Below, in pieces: positions 6,230 to 11,701 of a stretch of DNA of 14,211 nucleotides. Below the pieces are notes generated by a model. That model worked only from the letters and a program-made list of their open reading frames with translations, ran no database searches and was not told the origin of the DNA. Position 1 is the first letter of the stretch, and each line of letters opens with the position of its first letter. A program made the position numbers and the translations under genes. The stretch is from Lentisphaeria bacterium (GTDB lineage Bacteria > Verrucomicrobiota > Lentisphaeria > Oligosphaerales > Oligosphaeraceae): positions 1 through 14,211 of the forward strand of contig JAEDNB010000037.1 of NCBI GenBank assembly GCA_016302725.1, in the 5' to 3' direction.

Positions 6230-7749
6230 CCCCCTCCACGCCCCCGCCCCCCCCCGCCCCCAGGCCCCTGCCCTGGGGAAGCCTCCTCTGCCTCTTCCTC
6301 CTCCTCCGAAGCCTCCCCTGGCTCCTGGGGGACCTCTGGTATGACGAGGTGCTCTCCCTGCAACTCTTTCTCCTGCCCAAGGAGTCCCTCTGGGAGGTCT
6401 TCCGGGACTATCGGATTGCCAACAACCACTTCCTGGCCAACGCCATCCAGTGGCTCTGGCTCCGGCTGTCCCCCGCCGCCGCGGGGAGCGAACCCCTGCT
6501 CCGCCTCCCCTCCCTGCTCCTCTCCCTGGGGACCCTGCTTCTGGTCCAGCGCCAATGGAGCCGCTGGCTGGGCGCCCCCCTGGCCCTCTGGACCGCCTTC
6601 CTCCTGGCCGCCAGCCCCCTCTTCGCCGCCTTCGCCATCTATATGCGGGGCTATCCCCTGGCCCTCTTCCTCTCCACCCTGGCCCTCACCCTCCTCCTCT
6701 TCCGGCTGGAGCGCCCCACCTTCCGGAACGGGCTGGGACTCTTCCTCTGCGCCCTGGGACTCCCCCTGGTCATGCCCTCGGCAGCGACAGCCCCCCTGGC
6801 CCTCTGCGTAGCGGGAGCCCTCCTCTGCCGGGAGGGGACCCTCCCCCAGCGCCTCCGCCGCGCATGCCGCCTGCTCTGGCCGCTCCTCCTGGGGGCCTCT
6901 TCCGGCTGTGCCTACTACCTGACCCTCTGGGAGGATTTCCAGCGGGCACGGGTGGACTCCGGCGGCTGGAGTTCGGGCTGGCTGGTGGCCCTCCATCTCC
7001 TGGCGGCCTTCGCCCTCCATCTCCTGCCCGCCCTCCTCCTGCTCCCCCAGGCCCGGGCGCGAGGCGGCCTTTCCCGCCCCCTGGCGCTGGCGGAAGGCGC
7101 CCTGGCGGCCATCCTGGCCGCCCTGCTGGCCGCCGCCCCGGGAGGGCACGCCCCCTTCCCCAGGGTCTTCCTCCCCCTCCTCCCCCTCCTCACCCTGGGC
7201 GCCGTCCTCCCCCTGAAGGGCTCCCCCGCCTTCCCCCAGCCCCCCGACCCACGGGTCACATCCCCCGGGAGACTCCTCCCCCTGGCCATCCTCCCGGGAT
7301 TGCTGCTGGGCTTCCTGGGAGACAAAATCACCCAGTGGCAAATGGCCCAGGGCGCCCCCCCGCCCCAAAACCTCCTCCAGCAATACTACCGGGGAGACCA
7401 GGGCAACAGCCTCTGGGCGCAGGCCCTGGCGGCACAGGCCCCCGACGACGGCAGCCCCGCCCCCCCCCTGGCCATCAATCCCTCCGACGCCCCCTCCTTC
7501 CTCCTCTACTGGAACGCCCAGAGTCCCCCCGGCGACACCCCAAAAAACAGCCCCCTCGTCTTCCCCAGCAACCGCCCCCCCAAGCACCTCCTCCCTCCCC
7601 TCGAAAGCGGACAGGAACTCCTCCTGCTGGCCCACAACCAACGGGAACTCCAGGACTACCTCGCCCTCCTGGGACTCCCCGAACCCATCCCCGCCACCGC
7701 CGGCGACACCCGCCGGAACCGCACCCTCTTCCGCCTCCGCCTCCCCTGA
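6226..7749 (+). CDS. GT-C type multi-pass membrane glycosyltransferase-like protein
   Basis: A 507-residue integral membrane protein. A proline-rich start (residues 4-16) precedes about ten hydrophobic segments, roughly at 16-35, 89-108, 115-137, 142-160, 168-199, 214-234, 251-275, 286-304, 313-330 and 349-366. A 140-residue soluble C-terminal part follows. After the first membrane segment comes LWYDEVLS with Asp40-Glu41, the acidic pair expected as catalytic residue in the first external loop of GT-C enzymes (ArnT/PMT/GT39-like). RIANNHFL (63-70) resembles the conserved NNH-like motif of that superfamily. RGYPLALFL (141-149) and PRVFLPLLPLL (312-322) are also typical. GT-C enzymes transfer sugars from polyprenyl-phosphate donors on the outer side of the inner membrane. 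Donor and acceptor are unknown; targets might include lipid A, glycans or proteins. Fewer membrane segments than ArnT and weak overall similarity keep the exact subfamily open. Confidence 0.8.
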   Translation: MTPSTPPPPPAPRPLPWGSLLCLFLLLRSLPWLLGDLWYDEVLSLQLFLLPKESLWEVFRDYRIANNHFLANAIQWLWLRLSPAAAGSEPLLRLPSLLLSLGTLLLVQRQWSRWLGAPLALWTAFLLAASPLFAAFAIYMRGYPLALFLSTLALTLLLFRLERPTFRNGLGLFLCALGLPLVMPSAATAPLALCVAGALLCREGTLPQRLRRACRLLWPLLLGASSGCAYYLTLWEDFQRARVDSGGWSSGWLVALHLLAAFALHLLPALLLLPQARARGGLSRPLALAEGALAAILAALLAAAPGGHAPFPRVFLPLLPLLTLGAVLPLKGSPAFPQPPDPRVTSPGRLLPLAILPGLLLGFLGDKITQWQMAQGAPPPQNLLQQYYRGDQGNSLWAQALAAQAPDDGSPAPPLAINPSDAPSFLLYWNAQSPPGDTPKNSPLVFPSNRPPKHLLPPLESGQELLLLAHNQRELQDYLALLGLPEPIPATAGDTRRNRTLFRLRLP

Positions 7750-7805
7750 TTCCCCATGCCAGACGCCGTCGTCTCCGAACTCCCCCAGGAACTCCCCCCG
7801 CCACC

Positions 7806-7979
7806 ATGGACTCCATGGGGCAGCTCCTTCTCCTGCTCTTCCTGGCCTTCCTGGGCACCCTCCTCCTCCTCTGGCTGGTCATCCTCCTCGCGCGCTTCGT
7901 CCAACGCCATGCCGCCAAGAAGGCGCAGCCCCCCCAGGGGCAGGATTCCCCCGCCCCCCGGGAGGGAGAGGCCCCCTGA
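7806..7979 (+). CDS. Small single-pass membrane protein, 57 residues
   Basis: MDSMGQ is followed by one very hydrophobic segment at residues 7-29, then a basic stretch (ARFVQRHAAKKA, 29-40) and a short Pro/Gln/Glu-rich tail. Positive charges after the segment suggest N-terminus outside and tail in the cytoplasm. Codons are the C- and G-ending ones typical of the neighbouring genes, and the frame fits the 260-base gap between the glycosyltransferase and ribonuclease HIII, 56 bases after the former and 30 before the latter. No Shine-Dalgarno is close to the start. I do not recognise a family. It could be an accessory peptide of the upstream membrane enzyme, but that is only suggested by position. 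A chance open frame in GC-rich DNA cannot be excluded. Confidence 0.62.
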   Translation: MDSMGQLLLLLFLAFLGTLLLLWLVILLARFVQRHAAKKAQPPQGQDSPAPREGEAP

Positions 7980-8009
7980 CCCAAGGAATCCCCGCACGCC
8001 CCCGCCACC

Positions 8010-8933
8010 ATGCCTGCCTCCTCCACCACCCTGGTCTTCCCCCTGGACCCCCAGGAAATCGCCCGCCTCCACGCCCTCCTGGAAGCCCGGGGAATGTCCT
8101 TTTCCCAGGTCCCCTACGCCCACTGGAGGGCCTCCCAGGGCAAGACCAATGTCACCGCCTACCTCTCGGGCAAAACCTGCTTCCAGGGCGCGGAAGCCCA
8201 GGCCTGGGCAGAGGCCTTCCTGCCGGAACAGCGCCCCGCCACCCCCGCCGCCAAGGAGAGCGCCCTGGAGAGCGCCCTGAAAGGCTCCCCCGATATGTTC
8301 ACCCCCCACGCGGGCATTGACGAATCGGGCAAGGGCGACTTCTTCGGCCCCCTGGCGGTGGCCTGCGCCTACACCGACGCCCTCACCGCCGCAAAACTCC
8401 TGGACGCCGGGGTGCGGGACTCCAAGGCCATCTCCTCCGACCAGCAGACCCTCCGGCTGGACATCCTCATCCGGCAACTCCTCCCCCGGCGCTTCGCCCT
8501 CGTCACCATCAGCCCTGAAAAACTGAACCAACTCCACGCAAGGCACGGAAACCTCAACCGAATCCTGGCCTGGGCCCACGCCAGGGCCCTGGAATCCCTC
8601 CTGGAACTCGCCCCCGACTGCCCCAGGGCCATCTCCGACCAGTTCGGAAAGGGAAACCTGGTCCAACGGGCCCTCATGGAACGGGGACAGGGAATCCTCC
8701 TGGACGAACACCCGAAGGCCGAGGCCGACGTGGCCGTCGCCGCCGCTTCCATCCTGGCACGGGCGGCTTACATTAGGGACGTCGACCGGCTCTCCCAGGC
8801 GGCGGGACTCCGACTGCCCAAGGGATGCGGGGAGCCAGTCCTCCAATGCGCCAGGGAATTCCTCAAGCTCCACCCCAGGGAGCAACTGGGCAGATTCGCA
8901 AAGGTCTTCTTCAAAACCGCACAGTCCCTATAG
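8010..8933 (+). CDS. rnhC: Ribonuclease HIII
   Basis: A 307-residue type 2 RNase H of the HIII class, which cuts the RNA strand of RNA-DNA hybrids during replication and repair. The N-terminal 90 residues form the TBP-like substrate-binding domain characteristic of HIII (VFPLDPQEIARLHALLEARG; then YAHWRASQGKTNVTAY, corresponding to the usual region that contacts the hybrid). The catalytic domain starts at AGIDESGKGDFFGPL with Asp104 and Glu105. It continues with VRDSKAIS (135-142) and ISDQFGKGN with Asp210, and ends with AEADVAVAAASILAR (237-251), where acidic residues complete the metal site. Length matches the family. The ATG at 8010 gives the full N-terminal domain. Any AAGGA is more than 20 bases upstream, too far for a normal ribosome binding site. 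RNase HIII is common in Firmicutes and occurs in Chlamydiae and relatives, which is a mild hint to taxonomy. Confidence 0.94.
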   Translation: MPASSTTLVFPLDPQEIARLHALLEARGMSFSQVPYAHWRASQGKTNVTAYLSGKTCFQGAEAQAWAEAFLPEQRPATPAAKESALESALKGSPDMFTPHAGIDESGKGDFFGPLAVACAYTDALTAAKLLDAGVRDSKAISSDQQTLRLDILIRQLLPRRFALVTISPEKLNQLHARHGNLNRILAWAHARALESLLELAPDCPRAISDQFGKGNLVQRALMERGQGILLDEHPKAEADVAVAAASILARAAYIRDVDRLSQAAGLRLPKGCGEPVLQCAREFLKLHPREQLGRFAKVFFKTAQSL

Positions 8934-8998
8934 CGGAGGCCCCAGGACAGGAACGGCCCCCCCACCACCCTTCCACCACATCCCCCACCCCCACCACT

Positions 8999-9916
8999 AT
9001 GTTCTTCTCCGGATTCACTGACGAAGCCTGCGGCGACCTGGCTGGACAGATTGCCATCACCAAGGAATTGGGCTGGTCCAACATCGAACTGCGCAATGTG
9101 GACGGCAAGGTGCTGGGCACGATGAGCGACCAGGAATTCGACGCCCTCCAGGAAGCCCTGGACAACGCCGGAATCCACATCAACTGCTACGGCAGCGCCG
9201 TGGCGAACTGGGCCAGGCATCCCCGCAAGGAAGAGGATTTCCAGGCCAGCAAGCAGGAACTGCTCGCCGCCATCCCCCGCATGCGGAAGCTGGGATGCCG
9301 CCTCATCCGGGGCATGTCCTTCCTGGTCCCCCAGGACGAACCCGGAGACTCCCCCGAACTGGAGGCCATCATCTTCGCCAAAGTCCGGGAATTGGTGAAA
9401 ATCTGCGAGGACAACGGCATCGTCTACGGCCATGAAAACTGCATGAACTACGGCGGCATGAGCCACAAGCACACCCTGAAACTCCTGGAAGCCGTCGACA
9501 GCCCCGCCTTCACCCTCATCTTCGACACCGGCAACCCCTGCTTCAACTACCGGCAACTGGGACAGAAGCCCTACCCCCTCCAGTCCGCCTGGGAGTTCTA
9601 CAGCCTCTGCAAACCCTACATCACCCACATCCACATCAAGGACGCCCTGGCCCTGCCCCGGGAGGATGGCGTCAGGCCCACCCCCACCTTCACCTTCGCC
9701 GGAGAGGGCGCCGGGGATGTCCGCGCCATCATGAAAGACCTCCTGGCCAATGGATACGACGGCGGAATCACCATGGAACCCCATGTGGGCTACGTCTTCC
9801 ACGACCCCAACGGCGACAACAACAGCGAGGCCGCCAAGAAATTCCGCCGGGAAATCTACCTGGACTACTGCCGCAAGTTCCTCCAGCTCATGCGGGAATG
9901 CGGCTGGAAGTGCTGA
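8999..9916 (+). CDS. TIM-barrel sugar phosphate isomerase/epimerase
   Basis: A 305-residue protein of the xylose isomerase-like TIM-barrel superfamily (AP endonuclease 2 fold). It begins with FSGFTDEACGDLAGQIAI and ELGWSNIELRNVDG, the usual first strand and glutamate region. Metal ligands expected for the family are visible at the strand ends: Glu146 (YGHENCMN), Asp176 (IFDTGNP), His212 (HIHIKDAL) and Glu260 (ITMEPH). The sequence does not tell the substrate; such proteins are often annotated hydroxypyruvate isomerase, inosose isomerase or ketose 3-epimerase. The ATG at 8999 is the start that gives the complete first beta strand; upstream the frame is open but overlaps ribonuclease HIII. The leader is C-rich with no Shine-Dalgarno. 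It lies 65 bases after rnhC and 21 before the flavin reductase-like gene, so probably in the same operon. Confidence 0.88.
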   Translation: MFFSGFTDEACGDLAGQIAITKELGWSNIELRNVDGKVLGTMSDQEFDALQEALDNAGIHINCYGSAVANWARHPRKEEDFQASKQELLAAIPRMRKLGCRLIRGMSFLVPQDEPGDSPELEAIIFAKVRELVKICEDNGIVYGHENCMNYGGMSHKHTLKLLEAVDSPAFTLIFDTGNPCFNYRQLGQKPYPLQSAWEFYSLCKPYITHIHIKDALALPREDGVRPTPTFTFAGEGAGDVRAIMKDLLANGYDGGITMEPHVGYVFHDPNGDNNSEAAKKFRREIYLDYCRKFLQLMRECGWKC

Positions 9917-9925
9917 TCCCCCCCC

Positions 9926-9932
9926 AAAGGAG
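9926..9932 (+). promoter_or_regulatory. Shine-Dalgarno of the flavin reductase-like gene
   Basis: AAAGGAG ends 5 bases before the ATG at 9938. It is the only strong, well-spaced ribosome binding site in front of any gene in this window, and it confirms that start. Confidence 0.85.
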
Positions 9933-9937
9933 CCCCC

Positions 9938-10516
9938 ATGCCCGTGGATAAGACCATCTGGCCCGGAAGCACCCAGCTCGCCCCGGTCCCCGCCGTCCTG
10001 GTGGGGACCGGGGACGGACGGCGCCTTCCCTGGAATCTCATGACCGCCGCCTGGGCGGGCACCCTCTGCTCCGAGCCCCCCATGGTGGGCATCGGCGTCA
10101 GGCCCAGCCGGTTCACCTACAGCCTCCTGGAAACTCTCCAGGCCTTCACCGTCAACCTCCCCACCGCGGACCAGGCGGAGACAGTGGACTACTGCGGCGT
10201 GGCCAGCGGCAGGGACACTGACAAGTTCGCCGCCCGGAAACTGACCCCCAGGGCGGCCTCCCAGGTGACCGCCCCCATCGTGGAGGAGTGCCCCCTGGCC
10301 CTGGAATGCCGGGTGCGGCAGAAACTGGAACTGGGCTCCCACGTGCTGTACATCGGGGAAGTGGTGGCCGTCCAGGTGACCTCCTCCCTCATCGATGAAA
10401 AGGGACGCCTGGACCTCCAGAAGGCCAACCTCCTGGCCTACGCCCACGGACACTACTACTCCCTGGGGCAGGAACTGGGACACTTCGGCTTCTCCGTCCG
10501 GAAAAGCCGCGCCTGA
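9938..10516 (+). CDS. Flavin reductase-like, FMN-binding protein
   Basis: A 192-residue protein of the flavin reductase-like FMN-binding split-barrel family. Characteristic stretches are PVPAVLVGTGDG and NLMTAAWAGTLCSEPPMVGIGVRPSRFTY in the first half (flavin-phosphate binding region), FTVNLPTADQAETVDYCGVASG with DKF, and APIVEECPLALECRV followed by LGSHVLYIGEVVAVQV. Members reduce or carry FMN and, in anaerobes, often act as flavoredoxin-like electron carriers; the partner here is not evident. Length is normal for the family. The start is fixed by a strong AAAGGAG. It lies 21 bases after the sugar isomerase and 29 before rsmG, suggesting co-transcription. There is no evidence of a fused NAD(P)H domain. 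Confidence 0.9.
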   Translation: MPVDKTIWPGSTQLAPVPAVLVGTGDGRRLPWNLMTAAWAGTLCSEPPMVGIGVRPSRFTYSLLETLQAFTVNLPTADQAETVDYCGVASGRDTDKFAARKLTPRAASQVTAPIVEECPLALECRVRQKLELGSHVLYIGEVVAVQVTSSLIDEKGRLDLQKANLLAYAHGHYYSLGQELGHFGFSVRKSRA

Positions 10517-10545
10517 CCCCGCACACCACACTCCCACGCCGCCCC

Positions 10546-11343
10546 ATGACCGCCCTCCCCCACGCCGCCCACGCGCCTGAACGGGCTCCCCTGGACCTGC
10601 GCCCCGCCAACTACCCCTCCCTGGCCTTCCCGGAGGAAGAGTGGCAATGGTTCCTCCGGCAATGCCAGGAACTGGACCTGCCAGACCCCAATCCCAGGCG
10701 GGAGACCTTCCAGGCCCTCTACAGCCACCTGACGGGCGTGAACCAATGGATGAACCTCACCCGGCTCACCACCCCCAGGGACTACCTGAAATTCAGCCTC
10801 CTGGATTCCCTGACCCTCCTGCCGGTCCTGGCCACCCTCTGCCAGCCGGAAAGCGCCCTGGTGGACCTGGGAAGCGGCGGGGGATACCCGGGCCTCCCCC
10901 TCATGACCATGATGCCCACACAGAATTTCACCCTGGTGGACTCCCGGCAGAAAAAGGTGGATTTCCTCAACGCCTCCATCCCCCTCATCCCCCGCACCGG
11001 AAAGGGCGCCGCATGCGCCTTCCGGGGACGGGACGTGGGACGGGAACGCCCAGACCTGCTCCACCACGCGGAGGTGGTCACCGCCAGGGCCGTGGGAAAG
11101 GGAGTGGACCTGCTCCCCGACGCCGCCGAACTGCTGGCTGTGGGGGGAGTCTTCCTCCTGATGAAGGGACAAAGCTGGCCCCTGGAGGAACGCCCCGCCT
11201 TCGCCGAAGCATGCCCCGCCTTCGGCTTCGACCTGGTGGAGGACCTGGAACTCTCCCTGGAACCCCAGGACCCCGTCCGCCATATCATCCTGGCCGTGAA
11301 AAAGGAAGCCCCCAATCCCCGCCGGACCAAACGCTTCCGATAA
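10546..11343 (+). CDS. rsmG: 16S rRNA (guanine527-N7)-methyltransferase RsmG
   Basis: A 265-residue SAM-dependent methyltransferase that modifies G527 in the 530 loop of 16S rRNA. Residues 48-90 hold the typical leading helices (NQWMNLTRLTTPRDYLKFSL and LLDSL), followed by the SAM-binding motif VDLGSGGGYPGLPL (106-119). FTLVDSRQKKVDFLN (128-142) is motif II with the conserved KK, then VTARAVGKGVDLLPDA (178-193) and GGVFLLMKGQS (200-210), with the conserved KG. The basic end NPRRTKRFR also resembles the family. It has about 25 extra N-terminal residues relative to common RsmG lengths. YP replaces the usual FP after the glycine loop, a conservative change. It is the last gene before an intrinsic terminator 70 bases downstream, and its leader is C-rich without a Shine-Dalgarno. 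Confidence 0.95.
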   Translation: MTALPHAAHAPERAPLDLRPANYPSLAFPEEEWQWFLRQCQELDLPDPNPRRETFQALYSHLTGVNQWMNLTRLTTPRDYLKFSLLDSLTLLPVLATLCQPESALVDLGSGGGYPGLPLMTMMPTQNFTLVDSRQKKVDFLNASIPLIPRTGKGAACAFRGRDVGRERPDLLHHAEVVTARAVGKGVDLLPDAAELLAVGGVFLLMKGQSWPLEERPAFAEACPAFGFDLVEDLELSLEPQDPVRHIILAVKKEAPNPRRTKRFR

Positions 11344-11412
11344 CCCCGCATACGCCGGGAAAAGACACAAGATATGGGGGTGGAATCCCCCGGAAACCCC
11401 ATGGATAGGGGC

Positions 11413-11441
11413 AGTCCCATAATTTTTATGGGACTTTTTTT
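11413..11441 (+). terminator. Intrinsic terminator after rsmG
   Basis: AGTCCCATAA (11413-11422) and TTATGGGACT (11426-11435) form a perfect 10-pair stem with a TTT loop, followed by six further T residues (11436-11441). This ends the ribokinase-rsmG unit and separates it from nrdD. The stem is AT-richer than the surrounding DNA. Confidence 0.93.
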
Positions 11442-11514
11442 GTACCCTGCATATCCTTGCCAAAAGCCAGGTTATGAAAATCCCCATGGCAGACTTACAA
11501 AGAATCTTCCCCAT

Positions 11515-11530
11515 CCACTAGATATTGTGT
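11515..11530. promoter_or_regulatory. NrdR-box-like operator 1
   Basis: CCACTAGATATTGTGT matches the NrdR consensus ACACWATATATWGTGT at 14 of 16 positions. It ends at the -35 element of the nrdD promoter. NrdR is the ATP-cone repressor of ribonucleotide reductase genes, so the site upstream of nrdD is the expected context. No nrdR gene is in the window. Confidence 0.75.
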
Positions 11531-11558
11531 TTGCATGGGGCTTGGAGCCAGATATAGT
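11530..11558 (+). promoter_or_regulatory. nrdD promoter
   Basis: TTTGCA (11530-11535, 4 of 6 matches to the -35 consensus) and TATAGT (11553-11558, 5 of 6 matches to TATAAT) are separated by 17 bases. Transcription would start near 11565, giving a leader of about 137 bases before the ATG of nrdD. The NrdR-like sites lie on both elements. Confidence 0.65.
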
Positions 11559-11560
11559 AT
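11545..11560. promoter_or_regulatory. NrdR-box-like operator 2
   Basis: GAGCCAGATATAGTAT matches the NrdR consensus at about 10 of 16 positions, with the central ATATAG core intact. It lies exactly 30 bases from box 1 and covers the -10 element. NrdR sites usually come in pairs on the same helical face, so the pair supports repression of nrdD when dATP is abundant. Weaker than box 1. Confidence 0.55.
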
Positions 11561-11585
11561 GAAAGTGTCCTGATTCCGGAGCCCT

Positions 11586-11622
11586 TGCCCCCGTCGCGGG
11601 GGCAGGCCGCGCCCCGGCCTGC
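11586..11622 (+). other. Two overlapping hairpins in the nrdD leader
   Basis: TGCCCCCG (11586-11593) pairs with CGGGGGCA (11597-11604) around a 3-base loop. GCAGGCCG (11602-11609) pairs with CGGCCTGC (11615-11622) around a 5-base loop. The two 8-pair stems share GCA at 11602-11604, so both cannot form fully. No T run follows, so this is not a standard terminator. It may be a leader structure that affects translation or stability, or a GC-rich palindromic repeat copy. Confidence 0.5.
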
Positions 11623-11701
11623 CTTTCCCTGCCGCCCCTTTCTCCCAGCACGGGAGGGGGCTCCTTCCTATTCCACCCTATTCCCCTCCCTTATCGCCCC
11701 G

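Noticed and set aside
7756..8280. 174-codon + strand frame overlapping the 57-residue gene and start of rnhC
   Set aside because: The product is a Pro/Ser/Arg-rich low-complexity string typical of an out-of-frame reading of C-rich DNA.
6193..10537. Long - strand open frames (6193-7641, 7656-8885, 8768-10537)
   Set aside because: Their products are Gly/Glu/Ala-rich and shadow the glycosyltransferase, ribonuclease HIII, isomerase and flavin reductase genes, all of which have recognisable motifs on the + strand.
11474..11521. 15-codon frame MKIPMADLQRIFPIH upstream of nrdD
   Set aside because: It lies before the predicted transcription start and overlaps NrdR-like box 1, so it would not be on the nrdD transcript; no start signal was seen.
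11374..11562. 62-codon + strand open frame between rsmG and nrdD
   Set aside because: It runs through the perfect intrinsic terminator and the nrdD promoter and has no ribosome binding site or unusual hydrophobic or catalytic pattern.
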